The notes below the pieces were generated by a model that was not told the origin of the DNA, searched no databases, and saw nothing but the letters and a program-made list of their open reading frames with translations. DNA of 64,000 bases from Chromatiales bacterium (lineage in GTDB: Bacteria; Pseudomonadota; Gammaproteobacteria; Chromatiales; Chromatiaceae): NCBI GenBank assembly GCA_028280505.1, contig JANQLO010000019.1, forward strand, positions 88,868 through 152,867, written 5' to 3'. Positions 8,365-17,438 of this stretch are shown here, in pieces; positions within the stretch are counted from its first letter, which is position 1, and each line of letters opens with the position of its first letter. The translations under genes and the position numbers were made by a program.

Positions 8365-9348
8365 ATGATCAATCGACGCGAATTCCTGGCCTGGATGGGC
8401 GCCGCCGGCACCTCGCTGATCGGCTTGCCCGGCTCGGCACACGGCAAGGAGAACGACCGCCTGCCGATGTACGGTCCACCGGCCGCACCGTCGCTGGCAC
8501 TGGCCCATATCGCGGACACCGGAGGATTGGACCCACGCTATGGCGCCGTCGATTTCAAAGTCTACCGCGACCCGGATCAGCTGCGTACGGGCTTTGTTTC
8601 GGGACGCTGGGATCTGGCCGGAACGCCGAGCTATGTCGCGGCCAATATGGCCAACCGCAAGTTACCGGTATACCTGCTCAACGTCATGACCGTCGGCCTG
8701 CTGTACGTAGTCTCGCGCGACGGCGGCGTAAACCGTTTCGAAGACCTCGCCGGCAAGACGACCGGCATGTTCTTCAAGGGCGATATGCCCGATCTGGTAT
8801 GCCAGTACATCGCCAATCGCAAGGGCATGACGATCGGCAGGGACCTGCGTCTGCAATACGTCGCCAGCCCGGTCGAGGCCATCCAGTTGTTGTTGGCCGG
8901 ACGCATCGATCATGCGGTATTGCCCGAGCCCGCCGCGACCGGGGCGATCATGCGTGGCATGAAGGCCGCGCAAAAACTCCATCGCGTCATCGATCTGCAA
9001 CAGGCCTGGGCCGAGGCCACCGGCGGATCGTCCGAGATACCGCAGGCGGGCATGATGATCTCGCAGGCCTTGCTCGATCGACACCCGGGCATCGCCACGA
9101 ACCTGCAGCAGGCGTTCGCGACATCGGCCGACTGGGTCAACGACAACCCGTCCGACGCCGCCCGTCTCGGCGAGGCCTATATGCCCATGAAGGCACCGGT
9201 GATCCAACAATCCGTGCGCTATTCCAATATCCGGTCGCAGACCGCAAAGGCCGCGCGCACGTCGCTCGAAGACTTCTACGAAAAACTGGCCGAACTCAAC
9301 CCGGGGATCATCGGCGGCCGCCTGCCGGATGCCGGCTTCTATCTGTGA
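8365..9348 (+). CDS. Tat-exported ABC-type solute-binding protein (NitT/TauT/SsuA-like)
   Basis: 327 residues beginning at MINRREFLAWMG, preceded by AGAGGA. A twin-arginine signal (NRREFLAWMGAAG) and an AHG cleavage site imply export of the folded protein. The body resembles nitrate/sulfonate/taurine-type binding proteins: LRTGFVSGRWDLAGTPSYVA, then an FEDLAGKTTGMFFKG segment typical of the NMT1/SsuA fold. It heads a five-gene run with permease, ATPase and NnrS. The ligand is unknown; the Tat signal suggests that a cofactor or metal may be bound before export. Confidence 0.8.
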   Translation: MINRREFLAWMGAAGTSLIGLPGSAHGKENDRLPMYGPPAAPSLALAHIADTGGLDPRYGAVDFKVYRDPDQLRTGFVSGRWDLAGTPSYVAANMANRKLPVYLLNVMTVGLLYVVSRDGGVNRFEDLAGKTTGMFFKGDMPDLVCQYIANRKGMTIGRDLRLQYVASPVEAIQLLLAGRIDHAVLPEPAATGAIMRGMKAAQKLHRVIDLQQAWAEATGGSSEIPQAGMMISQALLDRHPGIATNLQQAFATSADWVNDNPSDAARLGEAYMPMKAPVIQQSVRYSNIRSQTAKAARTSLEDFYEKLAELNPGIIGGRLPDAGFYL

Positions 9349-9405
9349 TCTCGGTGTTCCCCCGTTGAGACAACCACAGACAATCGATACACAGGGACAA
9401 AGGCA

Positions 9406-9882
9406 ATGACAGAACTGGGGCTGGCACGCGTACTACATGTACTCGGGGTGGTGTTGTGGATCGGCGGGGTGGCCATGGTGACCACGGTGATCCTGCCCGC
9501 GGTCAAACGCCTGGCCACGGCGGAAGAGCGCGTCGCCTTGTTCGAGAAGATCGAACATCGCTTCGCCTGGCAGGCGCGGGTAACGACCCTGATCACCGGT
9601 CTGAGCGGTTTCTATTTGATCCACGCCCTGCAGTTATGGGATCGCTTCGGCATCCCCGCGTATTGGTGGATGCATGCGATGGTACTGGTCTGGGTGTTGT
9701 TCACGATGATGCTGTTCGTACTCGAACCGCTGGTGCTACGGCGATTGTTTTTGAAGCACGCGGCCAAGCATCCGAAACGGGTGTTCGCCATTATGCAGCG
9801 CATGCACTGGGTGCTGCTGACGCTGAGCCTGGTCACCGTGGCCGGCGCGGTCGCCGGCAGCCACGGTTGGTTATGGCTCTAA
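9406..9882 (+). CDS. Four-helix membrane protein (CopD/DUF2269-like)
   Basis: 158 residues with about four transmembrane segments (LARVLHVLGVVLWIGGVAMV, ITGLSGFYLIHALQLW, WMHAMVLVWVLFTMMLFVL, WVLLTLSLVTVAGAVAG). The His-containing first helix (RVLHVLGVVLWIGG) and later WWMHAM and RMHW resemble CopD/DUF2269-type membrane proteins, some of which bind haem b. The stop overlaps the permease start by ten bases. It may supply a redox or haem-binding part of the operon's system; this is inferred. Confidence 0.7.
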   Translation: MTELGLARVLHVLGVVLWIGGVAMVTTVILPAVKRLATAEERVALFEKIEHRFAWQARVTTLITGLSGFYLIHALQLWDRFGIPAYWWMHAMVLVWVLFTMMLFVLEPLVLRRLFLKHAAKHPKRVFAIMQRMHWVLLTLSLVTVAGAVAGSHGWLWL

Positions 9883-10670
9883 CGCGATTGTTCGATCGTC
9901 TCGGCGGTGCACTGGCCTACCTGTGGAGCGGCTGGGGCGCGATCGCCAGCCTACTGCTTTTTCTCGCGCTCTGGGACTTCGGCAACCGGATCTATGGCAG
10001 CTTCATTCTGCCCTCGCCGCTCGAGGCCTTCGCGGCGTTGTTGGACCTGTTCGCGCAAGGCCGGGCGCAAGAGCAGCTCGCGGCCACGCTGTATCGCGCG
10101 GCGAGCGGCTTCGGTATCGCCGTGGCCGGCGGCACCCTGCTCGGTATCGTTGCCGGTCTGTCGATGACCGCGGCAATGGCCTCGCGCCCGCTGGTGACCG
10201 TGTTACTCGGTGTACCGCCGATCGCATGGATCGTACTGGCCCTGCTATGGTTCGGCGCATCCGACGGCACACCGATTTTCACCGTTGCCGTCGCGACATT
10301 GCCGATTACCTTCGCCGGCGCCATGCAGGGCGGACGCACGCTCGACGGTGATTTGCGCAACATGGCGATCGCATTCCGGGCCCGCCCTTTGTTGCGTTTC
10401 ACCGACGTCTATCTGCCGCACATCCTGTCTTATCTTTTCCCGGCGTGGATCACGGCACTCGGCGTATCGTGGAAGGTCGTCGTGATGGCCGAACTGCTGT
10501 CGACGCCGGACGGTGTGGGTGCCGGGCTGGCCGCGGCACGCATCAATCTGGATACCGCACAGACGCTGGCCTGGATCGTCGCCGTGATCGGCACCTTGTT
10601 GGCGGCCGAGTATCTGCTGCTGGAACCCGTCAAGCGACATCTGGAGCGTTGGCGTAACGATGCCGTCTGA
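9873..10670 (+). CDS. ABC transporter permease (SsuC/TauC-like)
   Basis: 265 residues beginning MALTRLFDR. About six hydrophobic helices and the BPD-type loop around ITFAGAMQGGRTLDGDLRNM place it with permeases of the nitrate/sulfonate class. It overlaps the preceding membrane protein and, by eleven bases, the following ATPase, so translation is probably coupled. The sequence FILPSPLEAFAALLDL near the N-terminus is typical of the SsuC/TauC family. It forms the inner-membrane channel for the binding protein at 8365. Confidence 0.85.
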   Translation: MALTRLFDRLGGALAYLWSGWGAIASLLLFLALWDFGNRIYGSFILPSPLEAFAALLDLFAQGRAQEQLAATLYRAASGFGIAVAGGTLLGIVAGLSMTAAMASRPLVTVLLGVPPIAWIVLALLWFGASDGTPIFTVAVATLPITFAGAMQGGRTLDGDLRNMAIAFRARPLLRFTDVYLPHILSYLFPAWITALGVSWKVVVMAELLSTPDGVGAGLAAARINLDTAQTLAWIVAVIGTLLAAEYLLLEPVKRHLERWRNDAV

Positions 10671-11409
10671 AACACTGCTGATCGAAGGACTGTCGCACCG
10701 TTTCGGCATTACCGACATCCTCGACGACGTTTCCCTACGCATCTCGCCCGGCGAGGTCGTTGCGCTGGTCGGCCCGTCCGGTTGCGGCAAGACCACGCTG
10801 CTGCACCTGGCCGCCGGCCTGCTCGACGCGGTGGACGGCCGTATCGACAACGGTTTCGCATCCCACGCGGTCATGTTCCAGGAGCCGCGCCTGCTGCCGT
10901 GGTTCAGTGCGCGCGACAATATCGCCTGGGGCCTGAAGGCACGCGGACTGCCGCGCGAACGACGTAACGAACGGGCCGATGAACTCGCCCGCGAGGTCGG
11001 CCTGAGCGGGGAGGACCTGGACAAGTATCCGCACGAACTGTCCGGCGGCATGCGCCAACGCGTCTCGTTGGCGCGTTCACTGGCGGTAAAGCCCGGCCTG
11101 TTGTTATTGGACGAACCCTTCAGCGCACTCGACATCGGGCTGCGCCGCGAACTACAAGATCTGCTGGTGCGTGAGATTCGCGAACGCAACCTTGCAGTAC
11201 TGCTGGTAACACATGATCTGGCCGAGGCCGTGCGCCTGAGCCATCGTATCCAGGTGCTGGCGCCCGAACCCGGTCGTATCGTGCATGAAGAAATCATCGA
11301 CACCGACTGGTCGGCACGCAGCCGCCAGTTCTTGTTCGGTCGGGTGTCGGCAATGCTCGACAACCCGACGGTAGCCGATGCATTCGGCACGGAAGGTACG
11401 GCCTGGTGA
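10660..11409 (+). CDS. ABC transporter ATP-binding protein (SsuB/TauB-like)
   Basis: 249 residues with Walker A GPSGCGKTT (38-46), Q-loop FQEPRLLPW, signature LSGGMRQR (127-134), Walker B LLLLDEP and the FSALD loop. The FQEPRLLPW motif is characteristic of nitrate/sulfonate/taurine importers. It powers the permease upstream. The last bases overlap the GTG start of nnrS (11406), which supports one transcript for the whole set. Confidence 0.9.
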   Translation: MPSETLLIEGLSHRFGITDILDDVSLRISPGEVVALVGPSGCGKTTLLHLAAGLLDAVDGRIDNGFASHAVMFQEPRLLPWFSARDNIAWGLKARGLPRERRNERADELAREVGLSGEDLDKYPHELSGGMRQRVSLARSLAVKPGLLLLDEPFSALDIGLRRELQDLLVREIRERNLAVLLVTHDLAEAVRLSHRIQVLAPEPGRIVHEEIIDTDWSARSRQFLFGRVSAMLDNPTVADAFGTEGTAW

Positions 11410-12620
11410 GTACACCATACATCGCACCGTCGATCGCACCTGGCAAGATAAATAGGTTGCTGGCCTACGGCTTTCGGCCGTTCTTCCTGCTCGCCGCCGG
11501 CTATGCCGTAATCGGCATTCTCGCGTGGAGCGGCTTTCTGCTCGGCTGGCTGCCGCCACCACCCGGCGATCCGTTCACCTGGCATATGCACGAGATGGTG
11601 TATGGCTTCGGCGGTGCCGCACTGGCCGGCTTTCTGCTGACCGCGGTACCCGAATTCACCGGCGATCCGCCGCATACCGGCCGCACGCTGGCCATCTTGG
11701 TGTTGTGCTGGTTGCTGGCGCGCCTTGCAATGTGGCTGTCCGGTATGTTCGGTGTTCTACCCGCAGCCGTCCTCAACCTGATGTTTCTCGGCGCACTGAT
11801 CGGTCTGGTCGGTCCGTCGCTTTGGTCACGGGCGCTCGGTCGTCACCGCGCTTTCCTGTATGCCCTGATCGCCCTGTGGCTGATCCAGACGGCAAGCTTT
11901 TATGCCTGGGACAATACCGCCTTATGGACGGTACGCGACGGACTCAATACCGCCGTCGGGCTATTCGCCATACTGATTATCGTCGCGCTGGCCCGCATCT
12001 CGATGGTGATCGTCAACGGCGCGTTGGAAAAGGCCGGCGAGACCGAAACGAGCTACCTCGCCAGGCCACCGCGCCGCAAGCTGGCAATCTTCGCCATCGC
12101 CCTGTTCCTGTTGCTCGACGTCGTACAGCCCGGCCAGACGCTGACCGGCTGGGTCGCCCTCGCCGCGATGGCCGCCACGCTGAACATCCTCAACGACTGG
12201 CATCTGCCGCGCACCTTACGCGATCCTTACGTGCTGGCCCTCTACGGGACCTTCTGGTTCATCGCACTGGGCTTCGGCAGCATCGGCATTGAAAACCTGA
12301 CCGGGGGCTGGGCCGGACGCGGCGGGCGCCACCTGTTGTCGGTTGGCGCCATGGGGTTGGCCGTTCTCGCGGTACTGAGCATTGCCGGACAAGTCCATAC
12401 CGGGCGCGAACTGGCCTACACCTGGCAGATCAAACTGAGCTTTGCGCTGATGATCCTTGCCGGTCTGGCACGTGCCGTACCGCCGCAGTGGGCGAGTGAC
12501 AGCTACACCATGATCGCCTATGGCATGTCCGGTCTGTTATGGGTTGGGGCATTCTGTCTGTATCTGGTGCATATCGGACCGATGCTTTGGCGGCCGCGTG
12601 CCGATGGTGAACCGGGCTGA
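11406..12620 (+). CDS. nnrS: NnrS family haem-copper membrane protein
   Basis: 404 residues, GTG start overlapping the upstream stop. About twelve hydrophobic helices, with conserved early features of NnrS: LLAYGFRPFFLLAA, HMHEMVYGFGGAALAGFLLTA and PEFTGDPPHTGR. NnrS is an inner-membrane haem- and copper-containing protein known from denitrifiers and Vibrio to protect against nitric oxide and iron-nitrosyl stress. An FNR/DNR-type box precedes the operon. Co-location with a complete ABC importer is unusual and suggests joint handling of a ligand connected to NO, haem or metal. Confidence 0.9.
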   Translation: MSTPYIAPSIAPGKINRLLAYGFRPFFLLAAGYAVIGILAWSGFLLGWLPPPPGDPFTWHMHEMVYGFGGAALAGFLLTAVPEFTGDPPHTGRTLAILVLCWLLARLAMWLSGMFGVLPAAVLNLMFLGALIGLVGPSLWSRALGRHRAFLYALIALWLIQTASFYAWDNTALWTVRDGLNTAVGLFAILIIVALARISMVIVNGALEKAGETETSYLARPPRRKLAIFAIALFLLLDVVQPGQTLTGWVALAAMAATLNILNDWHLPRTLRDPYVLALYGTFWFIALGFGSIGIENLTGGWAGRGGRHLLSVGAMGLAVLAVLSIAGQVHTGRELAYTWQIKLSFALMILAGLARAVPPQWASDSYTMIAYGMSGLLWVGAFCLYLVHIGPMLWRPRADGEPG

Positions 12621-12800
12621 CGGGTGGACTGTTGCGTGCGTGCAATGAAACAGTATGCAGGCTTCCGCAAATCCACCAGGTTGTCTAACCCGCGCCCATG
12701 TTGTCGGAGACATCCAACACCATGGCACGCCAGCGATATCGGTCAACCGAATCTCTGCTGTTAAGGCGGATCGGTGACGCATACGGTTAGATTGAATCGT

Positions 12801-14753
12801 TCAGAACGTCAGGATACTCGTCAGGCTGAACGATCTGCCCGGCTCGAGCAACGGCTCGACCCGCGTGGAATTTATGCCATCCGAACTGCGGCTCGAGTAT
12901 CGCCGGTCGAGGACGTTCTGAATGTCGAGACGCAATTCCAGGTTATTTACCTGTCGCGGCTGATAACTCAAATAGAGGTCGAATACCTCATAAGCGGGCA
13001 AACTCGCCTCTGCATCGTTGTTTTCGAGCGCAATCTCTGAGGTGCCACCCAGGGTAAATTGGTCATTGAAATCCCAGGCCGCTTCCGCTGCAAGAATATG
13101 GCCAACCGGTCGTCCAAGGTAGTAAGCGGTGGTGCTGATGATTTCGCCATCCAATTCAACATCTGCGTAGGTGTAGTTCAGGCGGGCAAAACCGTGTGAC
13201 CAGCCATAAGCAATGCTCGCTTCAACGCCTTTGGATTCGAGGTCGGAATTGGCACCACGCATTCCGCCGGCCGGTAGAATATCGTTGATGTCACTGATGT
13301 CGGTCTGGAATACAGCGGCGGCTGCCATGAATCCGCCGTCCTCGAAGCGCAGACCAAGCCGCTTGGCAACCGAACGCGAATCGGTAAAGCCATCGTAATT
13401 CCAGGTGCTGCCGAAGTTGATTAACGCAGCCTCACCCAACTCGAAGCCACCCCAGGTCGAGGCAATACCGGCATTCAGGTTTAATGTGTCGCTCAGGATC
13501 ACGTCGACTGAAACATTACCGCTGATACCGCTTTCATCGAACTCCTGGCCGTCTGCGGTCTCGAACTCTTGCCAATCGGTGCGCGCACCATAGGAGACCG
13601 AGAAACGCTCCCCCAAGTTTTGCCGTACCTGCGCAAAGACACCGATGTTGCGATGTTCCTCTTCACCGGAACTGGCGAACGGGCCGGGACCGCGCCCCTC
13701 GCCTTCGGCAGACTCGTCGAAAAAATCCACCCCGGCGGAGACAAAACCGTCAGCGATCGGAAACTTGTTCATAAAGGTTCCGCTGAAGCTTTCGTTTATA
13801 CCGGCGACGCCGCTGACATCGATCTCTTGCTCGTTGTAAGTCAACTGTATAGTCGGGTCGTACCAACCTTGCGGAGCGAGTGTGGTGTAAGTGCCCGTAT
13901 AAGACTTGCGCCGCGATAGACCTTCCAGAAAGACCGAGTTGGCCCCAACGACCCCGGCAAAGTCCGGACGCAAAAAGATGATACCCCCGGGGCCGGCTTG
14001 TCCCGCACGCGTGCCTTCGTCCTCGGTTTCCGAGGCCACGAACTCCAGCCTGTGCCCGCCCTGGGTGGTAAAGGCGATCTTGCCCGTGTAGTCGGTCAGA
14101 TCAGCCTCGGTACCCGGTACTTTGTCGCCATCGCCATCCTCGTAATCATTGCTGACGCTGCGCGCACCGCTCAAAATGTACTCGAAGCCCCCACTGGTAC
14201 CGTAAAGCGCCAAGGTGCTACGGAAGGCATCCCGATTATCGCCCGCACGCAGCATCAAACGGCCACCGAAATCCTCACCAGGCTTCAGCAAATCGGCCGC
14301 ATCTTTCGTCTCGTAGGCCAGCGAGCCGCCTAGCCCGCCCGGTCCGGCATCGGCTGGCGCCAGGCCTTTGCTGATTTCGACCGCTTTCAACAGGTGGGGA
14401 TCGATCAACACATTCCCGGTGTGATGAAACGGCGACTTGTTTTGGCGTGCGCCATCGATGGTCACGGACAACAAGCTCTCTTCAATGCCGTTGACCAACA
14501 CCTTGGTGGCAATCGCAGCGCCACCGCTGGTAGTCACCGAGGATTCACCGGCAAATACATCGCGAACGGACGCCGGGTTTCTTTGCTCAATGTCTTCGGG
14601 AGTGATCCTATCGTTACCCAACAGTTCCTGCGCGACCTGCGCTTCGATCCGAATAGTCTCCAAGACGATGGGGGCATCTTCAGCGCGGACGGTTACTGCG
14701 GCCAGCAAGATCGATGTCGCCAGCAACGAGCGGTTAAAGCGGGGATTTCTCAT
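12801..14753 (-). CDS. TonB-dependent outer-membrane receptor (no STN domain)
   Basis: 650 residues from MRNPRFNRSL (14751-14753), with AGGA upstream; the in-frame extension to 14987 lacks protein character. Signal peptide ending near VRA, a TonB-box-like LETIRIEAQ, then plug (VRDVFAGESSVTTSGG, IDGARQNKSPFHHTGN, GPGGLGGSLAY) and a 22-strand-type barrel ending in a terminal phenylalanine. The plug signature with NGIEESLLSVTIDGAR resembles FetA/TdfF-like or haem-type receptors. A Fur box lies about 100 bases upstream. It is convergent with nnrS, with 180 bases between. Confidence 0.9.
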   Translation of the reverse strand: MRNPRFNRSLLATSILLAAVTVRAEDAPIVLETIRIEAQVAQELLGNDRITPEDIEQRNPASVRDVFAGESSVTTSGGAAIATKVLVNGIEESLLSVTIDGARQNKSPFHHTGNVLIDPHLLKAVEISKGLAPADAGPGGLGGSLAYETKDAADLLKPGEDFGGRLMLRAGDNRDAFRSTLALYGTSGGFEYILSGARSVSNDYEDGDGDKVPGTEADLTDYTGKIAFTTQGGHRLEFVASETEDEGTRAGQAGPGGIIFLRPDFAGVVGANSVFLEGLSRRKSYTGTYTTLAPQGWYDPTIQLTYNEQEIDVSGVAGINESFSGTFMNKFPIADGFVSAGVDFFDESAEGEGRGPGPFASSGEEEHRNIGVFAQVRQNLGERFSVSYGARTDWQEFETADGQEFDESGISGNVSVDVILSDTLNLNAGIASTWGGFELGEAALINFGSTWNYDGFTDSRSVAKRLGLRFEDGGFMAAAAVFQTDISDINDILPAGGMRGANSDLESKGVEASIAYGWSHGFARLNYTYADVELDGEIISTTAYYLGRPVGHILAAEAAWDFNDQFTLGGTSEIALENNDAEASLPAYEVFDLYLSYQPRQVNNLELRLDIQNVLDRRYSSRSSDGINSTRVEPLLEPGRSFSLTSILTF

Positions 14754-14851
14754 GAGCAGGTCCTGAATCTGGGCTGTTTTCCGAGTAGGAGATACAGTTG
14801 GCAGGCTGCTGTTATCAGCCACTAACTGTTGAAGTTTCGATGACCGTATAT

Positions 14852-14870
14852 AGTAATGATTCTCATCATC
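14852..14870. promoter_or_regulatory. Fur box upstream of the 12.8-14.8 kb receptor
   Basis: AGTAATGATTCTCATCATC agrees with the Fur consensus at 14 of 19 positions by eye. It lies about 100 bases upstream of the receptor start. Confidence 0.6.
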
Positions 14871-15305
14871 ATTTAACTTTGCGAAACCGCCAAAGGGCTT
14901 TGCACAATCGTCAATCGGGTCGGAAACAGGGCATTGGCAGGCTGTCAAAAGGTAAAAGCGAACCGGGACATGCATGCGCACTGCCATTTGACCAGGCCGA
15001 TTAACACGCCCTGACCATCGTTGGGCTGCGGGCCATGCATGAGCACTTCACCATGCCGCCCAAAGTCACCGCTTCGTCGATGCTCGAAAGCGAGTTCGCT
15101 TCGGGCCTGGAATGGCCGGCGGGTACACACTCGTTGGCGGAGGATTCGGACGCGGAAGCCATCGTCAGGTTTGGCAGCGACGTCGATTTGTTTGGGTTGC
15201 CCGTGGGAGCGTTACTGGCCGACAACCGCTTTAAAAAGAAAAGCACCGAAACCAAAGCGTTCGAACACTGTCATGTGCCTAATGGCTCATGCTTCTGAGA
15301 CGATT
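14871..15305. other. Unassigned region between receptor promoter and importer operon
   Basis: 435 bases with overlapping short frames on both strands (for example 15001-15255 minus, 84 codons; 15035-15298 plus, 87 codons). None resembles a known family and none has a convincing ribosome-binding site. It may be a decayed gene. Confidence 0.4.
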
Positions 15306-16082
15306 CTAGTTACCCGCCAAGCTGGCACCGACCATGTGGGTTCCATCGTCGGCACGCCTCAGTTCGATCTTCACACCATAGGTTTCCGCCAGCACGGGAG
15401 AAGCGAGAATATCGGCCGTGGTACCGGACGCACGTATTTCCCCATCGCGCATCAACATCAGATGGTCGGCGAAACGGGCGGCCAGGTTCAGATCGTGCAT
15501 GGCGGCGATAGTGACCGCTTCGCGCTCTGCGGTTATCTCACGGAGTGTCTGCATCACCTCCAGTTGATGCCGCAAGTCGAGTGCACTGGTCGGCTCATCG
15601 AGTAAAAACAATTCCGCCGGCCTTACCAGCGCCTGACAGATCGACACCATCTGCTGCTGACCGCCGGACAGCTCCCCAATGTAGCGCCCGGCAAGATGTT
15701 CGATGCCGAGACGTTGCAGCAAGGTCTCGACAAAGGCCGTGTCGTCGCTGCTGACCCGCCAGTCCTCCAGGTGTTTACGGGCCAATAACACCACCTCGAA
15801 AACCGTCAACGCCGCACCGCTGGCGAACGATTGCGGCATGTAGCAAACCTTTCGAATGCGTTGTGTTTGCGGCATGGCATGCAAGGCTTGCTCGTTCAAC
15901 ACAACGGTACCCGACTGCGGTTGCAACAGGCCGGCGATACAACGAAAGAAGGTCGACTTGCCCGCAGCATTCGGGCCAAGCAACGCAATCAGCCGACCAC
16001 CCGGCAAATCGCCGCTGTCGACCTTGCGCAATACCGTCTTGCGCGGATAGGAAAACTGCAAATCGGTGACGCGAAAGCTCAC
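15306..16082 (-). CDS. Siderophore/haem ABC transporter ATP-binding protein (FecE/FepC-like)
   Basis: 258 residues with Walker A GPNAAGKST (36-44), signature LSGGQQQM (138-145), Walker B FLLDEP and TSALD loop. The order and the AMHDLNLAARFAD H-loop match FecE/FepC/HmuV-type ATPases. The start overlaps the end of the permease gene by four bases (ATGA). With the permease at 16079 and the binding protein at 17439 it forms an importer for a ferric chelate. The ligand cannot be deduced. Confidence 0.9.
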   Translation of the reverse strand: MSFRVTDLQFSYPRKTVLRKVDSGDLPGGRLIALLGPNAAGKSTFFRCIAGLLQPQSGTVVLNEQALHAMPQTQRIRKVCYMPQSFASGAALTVFEVVLLARKHLEDWRVSSDDTAFVETLLQRLGIEHLAGRYIGELSGGQQQMVSICQALVRPAELFLLDEPTSALDLRHQLEVMQTLREITAEREAVTIAAMHDLNLAARFADHLMLMRDGEIRASGTTADILASPVLAETYGVKIELRRADDGTHMVGASLAGN

Positions 16083-17152
16083 TGCCAGTTCCTACGCCGC
16101 ACCGAGAGAATCAGACTGATGAAAAACGGGATACCGATCAGCGCGGTAATAATACCCACCGGGTAGATGACTCCCGGTGTCACCGACTTGCTCACCAAAG
16201 AGGTCAACGACATCATCAAGGCACCGGCGAGCATCGATAAAGGCAGAAAAAAGCGCTGATCCTCGCCCACCAGCAATCGCGCGATATGCGGGCCGACCAA
16301 ACCAACGAAACCGATGATGCCAACAAAGGATACCGCGGTGGCTGCAAGCAGAGACGCACCAATCAGAATACGGATGCGCAATTTCTGCGCATCGATGCCC
16401 AAACTGGCCGCGCGGTCGTCGCCGAGACGCAAGGCCGTCAGCGCCCAACTGCGATAAAGAAAATACGGTACGACCACGACCAACGCCACAAAACAGATGG
16501 CCAGTTTGTCCCAGCTCGCACGCGACAAAGAACCCATCATCCAAAAGACGATCTGCATCAGCTGCACATCGGTGGCGGCATACTGTAAAAGCCCGAGCAA
16601 GGCGTTAAAGGTAAACAGCAGCGCAATACCGATCAGCACCATGGTCTCGCTGGTCGCACCGCGCAGCCGGGTGAACAGATACAACAGACTCGCGGTAAAC
16701 AACGCAAACACAAAGGCATTGATGGTAATCAGCGTATTGCCGCCGAACGGCAGCACCTCGACACCGAGCACAATCGCCAGCGCGGCCCCAAAGGCCGCGG
16801 CAGAGGAGATGCCCAAGGTGAATGGATCGGCAAGTGGATTATTCAGGATGGTCTGCATCTCCGCACCGGCGGCACCGAGCATGGCACCGACGAGCACGGC
16901 CATGAGCGCAATCGGCAGGCGCAAATCCCAAACGATCACCTTGAGCTGAGGGCCGTGTGCGAGCGGGTCCGCCAGCACCGTAAATACCTGTGCCAAGGAA
17001 TAGTTGCCGGGACCGACACCGACATCGACAAACACGCTCATTAGCAAGGCAACGCCGGCCAGCAGCAACATCAAACCGCGATGTCGCGAACGCCGCCGGT
17101 ACAGCATGGCGGAACCGGTGGATTCGGTCATGGCGTCGGCATACGCATTCAC
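16079..17152 (-). CDS. FecCD-family permease
   Basis: 357 residues, about nine or ten helices. Family hallmarks: RLPIALMAVLVGAMLGAAGA, NNPLADPFTLGISSAAAFGA, IIGFVGLVGPHIAR and PVGIITALIGIPFF. A single permease protein implies a homodimer. It overlaps both neighbours (DUF2218 gene at 17149, ATPase at 16082) by four bases, so the operon is translationally coupled. It carries a ferric siderophore, haem or cobalamin-type ligand across the inner membrane. Confidence 0.92.
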   Translation of the reverse strand: MNAYADAMTESTGSAMLYRRRSRHRGLMLLLAGVALLMSVFVDVGVGPGNYSLAQVFTVLADPLAHGPQLKVIVWDLRLPIALMAVLVGAMLGAAGAEMQTILNNPLADPFTLGISSAAAFGAALAIVLGVEVLPFGGNTLITINAFVFALFTASLLYLFTRLRGATSETMVLIGIALLFTFNALLGLLQYAATDVQLMQIVFWMMGSLSRASWDKLAICFVALVVVVPYFLYRSWALTALRLGDDRAASLGIDAQKLRIRILIGASLLAATAVSFVGIIGFVGLVGPHIARLLVGEDQRFFLPLSMLAGALMMSLTSLVSKSVTPGVIYPVGIITALIGIPFFISLILSVRRRNWQ

Positions 17153-17433
17153 CCGTCACTCCATTGCAGAGCTGCACCTTTCAACTCGCCGTAACGCACG
17201 ACATGATCGGCAATGATGGTTTTAACGGCCTCCAACGCCCTTGCGTCTTCGGCGCTGCATTCAAAACACATCGCCTCGCCATCCAGCGACATCTGGCAAA
17301 GCCCCATCGGGAAATTGACCTTGGCTTTATGCGCGTCCCGTTCGACGGTGACTTTACGCGCGAAGTGTTTACAAAGGGAATCGAAGTAAGCGCCTGCCTT
17401 GATGGCACGCACGATCAGACTGGCTGAGGGCAT
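17149..17433 (-). CDS. DUF2218 family protein
   Basis: 94 residues, no signal peptide, probably cytosolic. The pattern AGAYFDSLCKHFARKVTVE followed by FPMGLCQM and a hydrophilic C-terminus fits DUF2218. Cysteines lie in SLCKHF, GLCQM and CFEC. It is embedded between the binding-protein and permease genes of an iron-chelate importer, with a five-base gap and a four-base overlap, so it probably serves the same pathway, for instance release or trafficking of iron inside the cell. That role is inferred only from position. Confidence 0.75.
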   Translation of the reverse strand: MPSASLIVRAIKAGAYFDSLCKHFARKVTVERDAHKAKVNFPMGLCQMSLDGEAMCFECSAEDARALEAVKTIIADHVVRYGELKGAALQWSDG

Positions 17434-17438
17434 GCGGT

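Noticed and set aside
9456..9872. Extended open frame before the ABC permease
   Set aside because: It is out of frame with the clear four-helix membrane protein that occupies the same bases; the permease proper starts at 9873.
10245..11675. 476-codon minus-strand frame across permease, ATPase and nnrS
   Set aside because: High-GC shadow frame of three well-supported genes; Ser/Arg-rich without domains.
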